Assembly: GCA_030673845.1 (NCBI GenBank)
Contig: JAUTCQ010000013.1
Coordinates: 226,001-290,000, forward strand
Direction: 5' to 3'
Source: Verrucomicrobiota bacterium JB022
GTDB lineage: Bacteria; Verrucomicrobiota; Verrucomicrobiia; Opitutales; Oceanipulchritudinaceae
DNA: 64,000 bases
This document shows positions 17,629 to 26,030 of this stretch, in pieces (within the stretch, counting starts at the first letter, position 1; each line of letters opens with the position of its first letter). Made by a program: the position numbers and the translations under genes. The notes under the pieces were generated by a model, which saw only the letters and a list, made by a program, of their open reading frames with translations, ran no database searches and had not been told where the DNA came from.

Positions 17629-18174
17629 ATGACGTTGTCTCTTGCCCCAACCACTCTATTGACCGGCCTAGTGCTGCTGGTGCTCGGCGTGCTATTTGTG
17701 CTCAACCACCCGGCGTGGCAGCGAGCGATGCAGGCTTTCCCGCGCAGCGTGCTGGCCAGCTATGTGTTCATGGGCGCAGGCGGCGTATGGTTTCTCTACA
17801 AGATGCTGAACCTTTCGCCGGCGGACTTCGGGAGCTACCGGCACCTGATCTTCGGCCTCTTCGCGCTGGTGCTGGTCGGGAGCTTCGTCTACGTGAAGGA
17901 TTTCCTCGCCGTGCGCGGCCTGTGTGCGCTTAGCCTGCTGCTCTGCCTGGAGATCCTGCGCAGCGCCTTTGGCTGGTACGAGCTGCCGCAGCGGCTCTTC
18001 CTCGTCGGCTTTGCCTACCTCGTGATCCTGGCCTGCCTGGTGCTCGGCCATTCGCCGTGGATCCTGCGCAACTTTTTCGAATGGCTCTACGCGGGCGCGG
18101 GCCGCAGCCGGATGGTGGGTGGCGCGATGGCCGTGTATGGCTTGCTCTTGATCGGCGTTACGTTTACCTACTAA
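17629..18174 (+). CDS. polytopic membrane protein, unknown function
   Basis: 181 residues with about six hydrophobic segments, for example LLTGLVLLVLGVLFVL, LIFGLFALVLVGSFVYV and LFLVGFAYLVILACLVLG. Short loops and little soluble mass suggest a small integral membrane protein. No family recognised. The ATG at 17629 is chosen because the upstream in-frame codons overlap the GxxExxY gene and read as a shadow. It precedes the RodZ-like gene by 84 bases on the same strand. Confidence 0.65.
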   Translation: MTLSLAPTTLLTGLVLLVLGVLFVLNHPAWQRAMQAFPRSVLASYVFMGAGGVWFLYKMLNLSPADFGSYRHLIFGLFALVLVGSFVYVKDFLAVRGLCALSLLLCLEILRSAFGWYELPQRLFLVGFAYLVILACLVLGHSPWILRNFFEWLYAGAGRSRMVGGAMAVYGLLLIGVTFTY

Positions 18175-18258
18175 TCGGCGGTGGGTGACATTCCGGTTGC
18201 ACATGCCCTCGCCACCCCACTATAAACAGACCACCGAACACACACTTTGAGCGGGATT

Positions 18259-19101
18259 ATGACCATCGGCGAACGACTGGAAGAAGCACGGAAGCGTAAA
18301 GGAATCTCCATCCGAGAGGCGGCGGAGGCGACCAAGATCCGGGCCGACTACCTGATGGCGATGGAAGACGGCTCGATGACCGTGCCCCTCCCCGAGATCT
18401 ACCGCCGAGGCTTTCTCCGCAATTACGCCAAGTTTCTCCGCCTCGATCCCGATCAGATCCTGACCGATTACGAGACCAACAATGCGCGGCTGGCGCAGCA
18501 AGCGGCCAACCAGAGCCATCGAGGGGGCGGCCTGCGCGAGACCTTTGGTCGCATGGAGCTGCCGGGTCAGGAAGACGTGTTGGCCGAGAGCGAATACACC
18601 GGCCGTCCACGGCGTCAGGGTGAAGAGGAAGAAGACCGTAGCGATGCCAAGGAAAAGAAGGAAGACACTTCCAAGAGCCTGCCCATCCCTACCTCCTACC
18701 TGATGGCCGCCGTCGGGGTGGTCGCATTTGTCATCGTAGGCATCCTGGTGTGGCTCATCGTCCTGCTGAGCCGCGGCGATTCCTCGCCTGAAGTCGTCTC
18801 GCCCCCCACCACGCAAGGGCAAAGCCTGGGCGGCGGTCCTCGCCCGCTCAACAGCTCGCCCTACGCCACCGACAGCCTGATCATCCGGGCCACCGATACG
18901 GTTACGCTGATCGTGACCAACGATACCACCGGCGAGCGCCTCTTCCGCGGCACCCTGCTCGCGGGCGAAAGCACCGACCCCATCCCGCGCAATGGCCCGC
19001 TCCAGATTCGTTTTACCGACGGCGAGGCGCTCGTGCTCGAATACGACGGCCAGCAACACACCCTGCAGGCCGGCGGTCGCGGTTATACGACGATCGATTA
19101 G
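18259..19101 (+). CDS. RodZ-like helix-turn-helix membrane protein
   Basis: 280 residues. Residues 1 to about 70 are a RodZ-type HTH (IGERLEEARKRKGISIREAA, then YRRGFLRNYAKFLRLDPD). An acidic/basic linker and a single membrane span (AAVGVVAFVIVGILVWLIV) near 150-172 follow, and the periplasmic C-terminal domain (about 205-275) resembles the DUF4115 beta domain, with TVTLIVTNDTTGERLFRGTLLAGE. RodZ anchors MreB and shapes the cell; in Opitutae relatives the same layout is annotated as a helix-turn-helix domain protein, and a true RodZ role is an inference. ATG at 18259 follows a GGGATT stretch; an in-frame TTG lies 12 bases upstream. Confidence 0.82.
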   Translation: MTIGERLEEARKRKGISIREAAEATKIRADYLMAMEDGSMTVPLPEIYRRGFLRNYAKFLRLDPDQILTDYETNNARLAQQAANQSHRGGGLRETFGRMELPGQEDVLAESEYTGRPRRQGEEEEDRSDAKEKKEDTSKSLPIPTSYLMAAVGVVAFVIVGILVWLIVLLSRGDSSPEVVSPPTTQGQSLGGGPRPLNSSPYATDSLIIRATDTVTLIVTNDTTGERLFRGTLLAGESTDPIPRNGPLQIRFTDGEALVLEYDGQQHTLQAGGRGYTTID

Positions 19102-19288
19102 AGTCGGTTAAGGCTATACGCCAACGTAGTTTTGCGCTTGCCAAGGGGTTGATTCTCACGCCATTACGCGAGGTCAAAAACCTCTTGGTCTAACTGTTTT
19201 TTAGCTTAATCTTCCCAGGCATTGGCCGTAAGAAAAAGCCTTTAAATTGTATAGACTTGTCATTACATAACGCCCAATTAGATTATCC

Positions 19289-20002
19289 ATGAAAGATTTC
19301 GTTTGCTCTCTTCTTTTCGCCTCTGTCGCGCCACTGGCGACCAATGCAGCCATTGTCCTTTTCGAAGATTTTGAAGATTCCGCGGTAGCCTACAGCCTGT
19401 CGGATGCGGAAGCTTCCGATGGCCTCAACGACTACTGGGGCCGCGTCGACAGCGACGGCATCAGCATTAGCGCGGCGAATTCCTTCGGCACCCCTCCCTC
19501 GGGCACGAGCTTCTTTGCGGCCGAAGATATTGGTAAGGATCCCGGCATTACGGGCACCGGCTATGTCACCTTCGAAAACGTCGCCATTGCCGGGCTGGCG
19601 GACCTGTCGATTGGCGCCTATTTTGCCTCCTCCTACGAGAGCGGCTACTTTTGGTCCGACGGTGATCTCGTGACCGTGCAATATCAGATCGACGGCGGCG
19701 GCTACACTGATCTCTTTCAGATCACCCACAACGGCTCCGGCCGGGCGGCAGTGGACAGCAATTTCGACGGCTTAGGCGAAGGTACCACCATCGGCCAATT
19801 CCAGCCGTTTTCGTGGGCTATCGAGGGGACTGGCTCCCTGCTAGATTTGCGCATCGGCGCGGCCAGCCTGGGTGGCGCCGTGAGCATCGCATTTGACGAT
19901 GTGAGCGTCTCTGGCACGGCCATCCCCGAGCCCAAGACCTACGCCCTGGTGCTCGGCTCACTCGCCGCGTTCGGCCTCGCCTTCCGGCGCCGCCAAGCCT
20001 AG
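19289..20002 (+). CDS. PEP-CTERM sorting domain protein
   Basis: 237 residues. N-terminal signal peptide (FVCSLLFASVAPLATNAA), then a beta-rich, Gly/Asp/Ser-rich extracellular region that fits a lectin-like or jellyroll domain, ending with the exosortase signal: Pro-Glu-Pro in IPEPKTYALVLG, a short hydrophobic helix and the basic tail FRRRQA. Such proteins are processed by exosortase and exported to the surface or the exopolysaccharide matrix. It is monocistronic, with a 187-base AT-richer upstream gap and a terminator 30 bases after the stop. Ligand unknown. Confidence 0.9.
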   Translation: MKDFVCSLLFASVAPLATNAAIVLFEDFEDSAVAYSLSDAEASDGLNDYWGRVDSDGISISAANSFGTPPSGTSFFAAEDIGKDPGITGTGYVTFENVAIAGLADLSIGAYFASSYESGYFWSDGDLVTVQYQIDGGGYTDLFQITHNGSGRAAVDSNFDGLGEGTTIGQFQPFSWAIEGTGSLLDLRIGAASLGGAVSIAFDDVSVSGTAIPEPKTYALVLGSLAAFGLAFRRRQA

Positions 20003-20031
20003 TCGACCACAATCGGTGAGCTATACTTTGA

Positions 20032-20062
20032 GCCCGCGAAGGATTGCTTCGCGGCTTTTTTA
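20032..20062 (+). terminator. intrinsic terminator of the PEP-CTERM gene
   Basis: Stem CCGCGAAG (20034-20041) with CTTCGCGG (20047-20054), 5-base loop, followed by a run of six T. Confidence 0.85.
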
Positions 20063-20063
20063 G

Positions 20064-20327
20064 GCGGCCTCCAGCAAATCCGAGCTGGAAGCTGACGATG
20101 TCGACGGTTCGGTCGACTTCAACGGTACCACCTTCAAGCTCAACGCCGCCTACTTCATCACCAACGCCCTGTCGGTCGGTGGCGATTTCAACTACCGCCC
20201 CTGTGCTTAGGTGCGGATGAGGGGCTACAACTACGTCATGACGGGCGATGTGGGCTATCTGGACGACGTGACGGCCAAGGGCTTTACCTTCAGCCTCGGC
20301 CTGACGGTGTTCTTCTTCGGCAATTAA
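20064..20327 (+). pseudogene. remnant of an outer-membrane beta-barrel protein
   Basis: One reading frame spells alternating hydrophobic strands typical of a small opacity-protein-like barrel: VDFNGTTFKLNAAYFITNALSVGG, then after an in-frame TAG (20208-20210) GYNYVMTGDVGYLDD and the closing strand FTFSLGLTVFFFGN ending at TAA 20325. There is no start, no signal peptide and an internal stop, so only the C-terminal part survives. A good intrinsic terminator just downstream is the kind a once-intact gene would keep. Identity with a specific porin family cannot be claimed. Confidence 0.65.
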
Positions 20328-20365
20328 GCCGCCTAAAGTTAGGATCTGCCCTTTAAAAGCCTTTT

Positions 20366-20400
20366 AGCCCGTTCGCTGGTCGCGGACGGGCTTGTTTGTT
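20366..20400 (+). terminator. intrinsic terminator after the barrel remnant
   Basis: Stem AGCCCGT (20366-20372) with ACGGGCT (20386-20392), plus inner CGC/GCG pairing, followed by TGTTTGTTTA. It points away from the convergent regulator gene. Confidence 0.75.
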
Positions 20401-20421
20401 TAGTGCGATCTGTGCGTGGCT

Positions 20422-21069
20422 TTACAGCGACGCGGCAGGCTTGACGAGTCCGAACTGGATCGAGGCGCGGGTGAGGCCAGCCACATTGTGCACCTTCAGC
20501 TTTTGCATCAGGTGTGTGCGGTGGACGTCGGCCGTGCGCACGGAGATGCTCAACTTGGAGGCAATCTCCTTGGTCGTATGGCCTTCTCCAATCAGCTGCA
20601 GCACCTCGCGCTCACGCGTGGTGAGGCTCTCCAGGCTGCCGTCGGAAGGCTGCACGCTGAGCAGCTCCGGCATGCGGCGCAGGATTTCGGGGCTGTAATA
20701 CGATTGGCCCGAGGCGACCGACTTGAGGGCCTTGCGCATTTCTTCGAGGCCGGCGGTCTTTTCGATGATGCCGTCGGCTTTCGACAGCAATACCCGCTTG
20801 ATGCGTGCGAGGTTGAAGATGCCGCTCACCACGAGGATCCGGATCTCCGGGCGGTCGGCCTTCAGGCGCTGCACGATCTCCATCCCATTGAGCCCTGGCA
20901 GATGCAGGTCGCAGATGAGGACGTCGGGTTTCTTCAGTTGGCATTGGCGGAGGCCTTCGGTGCCATCGCCATGAGCACCGACCACTTCGAGGTCGATCTC
21001 AGTCTCGATCAAGCCCGACAGCAGATCACACAATAGCTTGTCGTCTTCTATGATGTAGACTGTTTGCAT
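20422..21069 (-). CDS. NarL/FixJ-type response regulator
   Basis: 215 residues. Receiver domain with acidic pair at 8-10 (IIEDD), phosphoacceptor Asp54 in ICDLHLPG, and Lys near 102 (EKTAG). A LuxR-type DNA-binding domain follows (LTTREREVLQLIGEGHTTKE, then IASKLSISVRTADVHR). ATG at 21069 is chosen because GAAGGAG lies 11 bases upstream and the receiver's first strand starts immediately after; the longer in-frame extension is not conserved-looking. No kinase is adjacent. Target genes are unknown; the two small peptide genes upstream on the same strand are separated from it by a terminator. Confidence 0.92.
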   Translation of the reverse strand: MQTVYIIEDDKLLCDLLSGLIETEIDLEVVGAHGDGTEGLRQCQLKKPDVLICDLHLPGLNGMEIVQRLKADRPEIRILVVSGIFNLARIKRVLLSKADGIIEKTAGLEEMRKALKSVASGQSYYSPEILRRMPELLSVQPSDGSLESLTTREREVLQLIGEGHTTKEIASKLSISVRTADVHRTHLMQKLKVHNVAGLTRASIQFGLVKPAASL

Positions 21070-21165
21070 TCCAGGGTTTGCTCCTTCGACCGGGGGAATT
21101 CCCAGTAGTTCCAACTGTAATATTACGGCAGCAACGCAAGTAAATTTACCAGCTCTTGCCAGAAA

Positions 21166-21201
21166 ATGCAAAGGGCGGATAGGTCAAAGACCTATCCGCC
21201 C
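21166..21201 (-). terminator. strong hairpin terminator after small gene 1
   Basis: Perfect 13-bp stem GGGCGGATAGGTC (21173-21185) with GACCTATCCGCCC (21189-21201) and a 3-base loop, 39 bases after the stop of the peptide gene. A short T-rich tract follows on the minus strand. The twin gene upstream has a matching hairpin. Confidence 0.8.
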
Positions 21202-21239
21202 CAGTTTTATTTCTAGTTTAGCTTAGGATGTTCCCGTGA

Positions 21240-21377
21240 TTAGCGGAAACGGAAACCCGTCCAGGAACCCCCGGTGTAGGAGGACACGGAGCTGAGGCTG
21301 AGCGGTTGACGACGCACCAGCGGCTTCGCGGGACGAGACTCCTTATGATTACGGATCGCAGTGTTTTGCGTATTCAT
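21240..21377 (-). CDS. small 45-residue protein, copy 1 of a tandem pair
   Basis: 45-residue product rich in Arg, Ser and Thr: starts MNTQNTAIRNHKE and ends GGSWTGFRFR. It aligns without gaps to the 45-residue product encoded 243 bases upstream on the same strand: both have Ile8-Arg9, Lys12, Leu20, Gly36, Trp39-Thr40 and a C-terminal Arg. The 3' untranslated regions (AAACTAGAAATAAAACTGGGG versus AAAATAGAAAATAAACGGGG, both read on the minus strand) and terminators are also alike, which supports two real duplicated genes. No signal peptide or membrane span. Possible promoter on the minus strand: TTGCTT and TAATAC with 18-base spacing near 21455-21485. No family recognised; function unknown. Confidence 0.6.
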   Translation of the reverse strand: MNTQNTAIRNHKESRPAKPLVRRQPLSLSSVSSYTGGSWTGFRFR

Positions 21378-21553
21378 TGTCTGTGTTGGTAGATGACCGG
21401 AAAAATTTCCCGTCAAAAGTCTCTTTCCGTAATCTTTCTTAAAGAACTGACACGAACGTATTACGCCCGGGTGAAAAATGCAAGCAAAATCCGAGAAAAT
21501 CGTTGACACTTTTGATCTGATCTCGTTTTAGCCGCCAAAATAGCGGTACCGCA

Positions 21554-21587
21554 GACAAAGGGCGGGCAGATTTTGGTCTGCCCGCCC
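21554..21587 (-). terminator. hairpin terminator after small gene 2
   Basis: 11-bp stem GGGCGGGCAGA (21560-21570) with TCTGCCCGCCC (21577-21587), 6-base loop, 33 bases after the stop; short T run on the minus strand. Same layout as the hairpin behind copy 1. Confidence 0.8.
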
Positions 21588-21619
21588 CGTTTATTTTCTA
21601 TTTTATCGTGTAGGTACCC

Positions 21620-21757
21620 TTACCGGAGCTTGGCGAACGTCCAGGCCGTCCCGATGCGGTTCGACTTGGTGAGCGCTTTCCAGGTCTCGGCCAGGGCCAG
21701 TTGCTTGGTCGCACTAGCTGCTTTCTGGTCGCGGATCCGAGGTGTGCGCGGTGTCAT
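21620..21757 (-). CDS. small 45-residue protein, copy 2 of a tandem pair
   Basis: 45 residues, starting MTPRTPRIRDQK and ending GTAWTFAKLR, strongly basic. A clear ribosome-binding site AGGAAG sits 6 bases before the ATG at 21757, which rejects the longer in-frame upstream extension. Length is identical to copy 1 and key residues coincide (Ile8, Arg9, Lys12, Leu20, Gly36, Trp39, Thr40). Independent transcription is suggested by its own terminator. The basic, Trp-containing composition would fit a nucleic-acid- or ribosome-associated peptide, but that is speculation. Confidence 0.62.
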   Translation of the reverse strand: MTPRTPRIRDQKAASATKQLALAETWKALTKSNRIGTAWTFAKLR

Positions 21758-22129
21758 TTTTCGCTTCCTGGGTTGGAATGGCGGGCTGATTCCCGCCAAA
21801 GACCGGACCCGAACCGCGGAAAGAACTGGTGCCAAGCTAGCCGGAGGGACGTTTTATTGCAAGCATGGCCGCCTTTTAGGGCTCGGTTACGGCGCTCGGT
21901 AGGTTGTTTTACGTATGCACTCGTGGAATAGACCCAGAATCGGGAGCGTAATCCGCTATCTTTGGCATGATGGTTAGGCTTATGCCTGATCCGCAGGATA
22001 ACAGGATAGCGTAAGTGTAATTGGCGCTTGCGTCTAATCCAGATACCCTCCTGAAGACGAGCAACTTACGCAGCAAGTTACGCGATTCCACGAATAGTTT
22101 GGAAGACAATAAGCGAGTATTCTAGGATC
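21758..22129. other. 372-base gap: leader of small gene 2, otherwise unassigned
   Basis: The left end holds the AGGAAG ribosome-binding site (complement of 21764-21769) of the second small gene. The rest is AT-richer than the neighbourhood and has no convincing reading frame of coding quality; a small hairpin (AGGCTTATGCCT near 21975) and a weak AGGA before the ATG at 22130 are all I can point to. Confidence 0.5.
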
Positions 22130-22588
22130 ATGGCAACAACCCTGCGATTCCTGGTCTGCTTCTTCTCCATCCTCTGTGGCACCCAATTGACTTTCGCAGG
22201 TGCGCCCGTCTCCTCCGTCTCGCCCGAGCAAGCTCTGAGCGATGCCGAGCAACTGGCGAGCCTCCGCCCCGACTGGAGCGTGTTTCAGGCCGCCGGTAAT
22301 TCGATGGAGCCTTTTTTCGGCAGCAACTCGCTGCTGATCGTGCAAGCGGTTGACACTGCGAGCCTGCGCCCCGGCATGATCGCTGTCTACCGCGACGCCG
22401 AAGGCGATCTGGTCGGCCACCAAGTGGTGAGCATTGGCGCTGAGATCCTGGCCAAGGGCGCCAACAATGCGGTGATCGACCCGACCGTCGTCCGCGCCGA
22501 CAACCTGGTGGGCATCGTGGTGGGCATGCTCCACGCCGCCGATACTCAGACGACCGCCCTGCAAGTCGTCCACGGGAAGCGCTACTAG
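22130..22588 (+). CDS. exported S24/S26-like serine peptidase-fold protein
   Basis: 152 residues. Signal peptide (FLVCFFSILCGTQLTFAG), then a signal-peptidase/LexA-type fold: GNSMEPFFGSNSLLIV gives the nucleophile Ser58 of the GxSMxP motif, and RPGMIAVYRDAEGDLVGHQVV places His97 where SipW/ER-type (S26B) signal peptidases have His in place of the bacterial Lys. VRADNLVGIVVG is the closing strand. Unlike leader peptidase it has a cleavable-looking N-terminus, not a membrane anchor. A lipoprotein with the same fold is encoded convergently downstream. Substrate unknown; it could also be a non-catalytic relative. Confidence 0.72.
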   Translation: MATTLRFLVCFFSILCGTQLTFAGAPVSSVSPEQALSDAEQLASLRPDWSVFQAAGNSMEPFFGSNSLLIVQAVDTASLRPGMIAVYRDAEGDLVGHQVVSIGAEILAKGANNAVIDPTVVRADNLVGIVVGMLHAADTQTTALQVVHGKRY

Positions 22589-22635
22589 CCTTTAGCAGAC
22601 AGAGACAAGACAGATAGACAGAATCGTTGTTGCCG

Positions 22636-22670
22636 AAAAGGGCCGGTATCGCAGCCGGCTCTTTTCTTTT
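22636..22670. terminator. shared terminator between two convergent peptidase-fold genes
   Basis: Stem AAAAGGGCCGG (22636-22646) with CCGGCTCTTTT (22655-22665), one G-U pair; T-rich on the plus strand and usable on both strands. Confidence 0.75.
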
Positions 22671-22698
22671 GACTGCGGGAAGGGCCCGCTAAGGCCGC

Positions 22699-23157
22699 TC
22701 AGGGCGCCGTGGTGGGCGTATTGGTGTAGAGCACGGTATAGACGACGCCGATGAGGTTATCGGGCGTCACATACTCATCGTCGAGCGTGCGGTTGTTATC
22801 GCCCATCGCGATCCAGCCTTTGGGCGAGCGCTTGAGCAGCCGGTGCGTCACGATCTTGTTCTGTGCGTTGCGGTAGGCCACCACCATCTCGGCCTCCAGG
22901 TCTTCAAAGGCGATGGGGGCGTAGACGATGACGGTGTCTTCGCCGTAGAGCGGCATCATGGAGGTGCCGCCGCCGAGGACGGAGGAGCGCCCTTCCCCAC
23001 CCTGCTCCACACGCTTGGCCGCCACGATGGCCTGCCGTACGGTGGTGGGCGAGGTGGGCGGTGGCGTGGCCTGGCTGCCGGTGGTTTCGCAGCCGGCGAG
23101 GGCCAGCAGCGCGATTGCAGGCAGGGAGGCAAAAAAAGACCGATGCTCGGAAGCCAT
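22699..23157 (-). CDS. lipoprotein with S26B-like signal peptidase fold
   Basis: 152 residues. Lipobox LALAGC places the lipidated Cys at 23. Ser66 lies in GTSMMPLYGEDTVIVYAP; MVVAYRNAQNKIVTHRLLKR puts His105 at the general-base position of the Ser-His signal peptidases; GDNN at 119-122 and Asp127 in LDDEYV complete the S26 pattern, followed by DNLIGVVYTV. All catalytic-type residues are present, so activity at the outer face of a membrane is plausible. The ATG at 23157 sits in the apical loop of the atp operon terminator hairpin, and the hairpin's T run encodes the start of the signal peptide. No alternative start precedes the lipobox. Confidence 0.75.
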   Translation of the reverse strand: MASEHRSFFASLPAIALLALAGCETTGSQATPPPTSPTTVRQAIVAAKRVEQGGEGRSSVLGGGTSMMPLYGEDTVIVYAPIAFEDLEAEMVVAYRNAQNKIVTHRLLKRSPKGWIAMGDNNRTLDDEYVTPDNLIGVVYTVLYTNTPTTAP

Positions 23158-23175
23158 CGCTTCTGAACATCGGTC
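23131..23175 (-). terminator. atp operon terminator overlapping the next gene's start
   Basis: On the minus strand GACCGATG (23175-23168) pairs with CATCGGTC (23145-23138), with an inner GAAGC/GCTTC helix and a 4-base apical loop, followed by seven T (23137-23131). The loop contains the ATG of the lipoprotein gene. Confidence 0.85.
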
Positions 23176-23203
23176 GATTGCGGAAATCCTTTACGCAGTA
23201 GGG

Positions 23204-23623
23204 CTACGAGCGCTTGCTCTCGGCCACGATCTTTTGGACGACTGCGAAGCGGGCCTTGGTCTCGAGCTCTTCGAGCACGGCCGGGTCTTCGCCGGAGGTG
23301 CGGGCCTCGGTGAGGGCTTGCTCGGCATCCAGGCGCGCGCGTTCGAGCACGCTGGCGTCGATGGCCTTCACTTCGATGGCGGCCTCGGTCAGCACGCGCA
23401 CTTCGTCGCCGATGACTTCGATGAAGCCTTTGTCGATGGCGATGGACTCGGAGCCTTGGCCCTGGAAGTAGCGCAGCTCACCCGGTTCGATCATGGTGAG
23501 CAGCGGGATGTGGCCCGGCAGCACGTCGATCTCGCCGCCCTCTTCGGTGGGCAGCACCACGTGGTCCACCATACTGCTGAAGACGAGGCGTTCGGGGGTG
23601 ACGATTTCGAGCTTGAGCGGCAT
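23204..23623 (-). CDS. atpC: F1 ATP synthase epsilon subunit
   Basis: 139 residues. N-terminal beta sandwich with KLEIVTPERLVFSSMVDHVVLPTEEGGEIDVLPGH, cut here at FSSMVDHVVLPTEEGG and IDVLPGHIPLLT, then the two-helix C-terminal domain (EQALTEARTSG). Part of the central stalk, coupling rotation to catalysis and restraining ATP hydrolysis. Last gene of the atp operon, 4 bases after atpD; the operon's terminator lies 29 bases downstream. Confidence 0.96.
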   Translation of the reverse strand: MPLKLEIVTPERLVFSSMVDHVVLPTEEGGEIDVLPGHIPLLTMIEPGELRYFQGQGSESIAIDKGFIEVIGDEVRVLTEAAIEVKAIDASVLERARLDAEQALTEARTSGEDPAVLEELETKARFAVVQKIVAESKRS

Positions 23624-23627
23624 GGGC

Positions 23628-25100
<1,473 letters not shown>

Positions 25101-25970
25101 TTAGTTGGAAGAGGCGGCGGCGGTGATTTCGAGAATTTCTTGAGTGATGGCGGCTTGGCGCGCCTTGTTGTACTGGAGCGTCAGCGAGTTGCCGAGCTTC
25201 TTGGCGTTGTCGGTGGCGGCCTTCATGGCCACCATCCGCGCACTGTGCTCGGAGGCGCGTGCGTCGAGCAGGCGCTGGTAGATTTCGCGCTTGATGAAGC
25301 GGTCGAGGAGCTGTTCGAGGATGGCCTCGGGGCTGGGCTCGAACTTCATGTCGCGCTGGTCTTGCACGCGCTCAATGCCGGCGGCTTCGTGGGCTGCAGT
25401 CAGCTGCACGTGGAACTCGGGCAGCGGCAGGAAGGTCTCGCGGGTGGGCACCTGCACGAGGGTGTTCTTGAACTTGGGGTAGAGCACCTCGACAGTGTCG
25501 ATCTCGCCCTTCTTGTAGAGATCGATCATCATTTCGACGATCGGGCGCAGCTCGGCAAAGCGGGCCTCCTCCGTCACCTCAAAGCTGGCTTCGAGGTTGC
25601 GGTGGGTGCGCGCGATGAACTGCTTGATCTTGCGGCCCACGGTAAAGAACTTCGTCTCGGCCGGGAGCTGCGTCACCTCACGGAAGAGGTTGGAGTTGAG
25701 CGGGCCCGCCAGGCCGCGGTCGGAGCTGATGACCAGCACACCGCGCACGTTGACCGGGCGCTCTTCGAAGAACGGGTGCTCGAACTCCGGCTGATTCTCC
25801 AGCAGGGCGTCCAGCAGGCGGGCGAGCAGCTCGGCGTAAGGGCGGCCTTGGATGGCCGCGTCTTGGGCGCGCTTCATCTTGGAAGCGGCGACCAGCTGCA
25901 TTGCCCGGGTGATCTTGCCGGTGTTCTTGACCGCGCGGATGCGGTTGCGGATGTCGCGAAGGTTGGCCAT
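25101..25970 (-). CDS. atpG: F1 ATP synthase gamma subunit
   Basis: 289 residues. Typical terminal coiled-coil helices: the N-terminus NLRDIRNRIRAVKNTGKIT then AMQLVAASKMKRAQ, and the C-terminus ARMVAMKAATDNAKKL then TLQYNKARQAAITQEILEI. The middle Rossmann-like domain (VLVISSDRGLAGPLNSN) is intact. It forms the rotating shaft inside the alpha3beta3 head. Encoded between atpA and atpD as in most bacteria. Confidence 0.97.
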   Translation of the reverse strand: MANLRDIRNRIRAVKNTGKITRAMQLVAASKMKRAQDAAIQGRPYAELLARLLDALLENQPEFEHPFFEERPVNVRGVLVISSDRGLAGPLNSNLFREVTQLPAETKFFTVGRKIKQFIARTHRNLEASFEVTEEARFAELRPIVEMMIDLYKKGEIDTVEVLYPKFKNTLVQVPTRETFLPLPEFHVQLTAAHEAAGIERVQDQRDMKFEPSPEAILEQLLDRFIKREIYQRLLDARASEHSARMVAMKAATDNAKKLGNSLTLQYNKARQAAITQEILEITAAASSN

Positions 25971-26030
25971 GGGAGCGGTGGGAGGGAGAGCTGGGAAGCG
26001 CCGCTAATGGGCGCTCCCCGGTGAGACTTG

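Noticed and set aside
21069-21171. Longer N-terminus for the NarL-type regulator
   Set aside because: The extra 34 codons precede a strong GAAGGAG site and show no receiver-domain similarity.
25400-25416. Half-match to parS (GCACGTGGAAC) in atpG
   Set aside because: Only one arm matches and it lies within conserved codons; it is not a palindrome.
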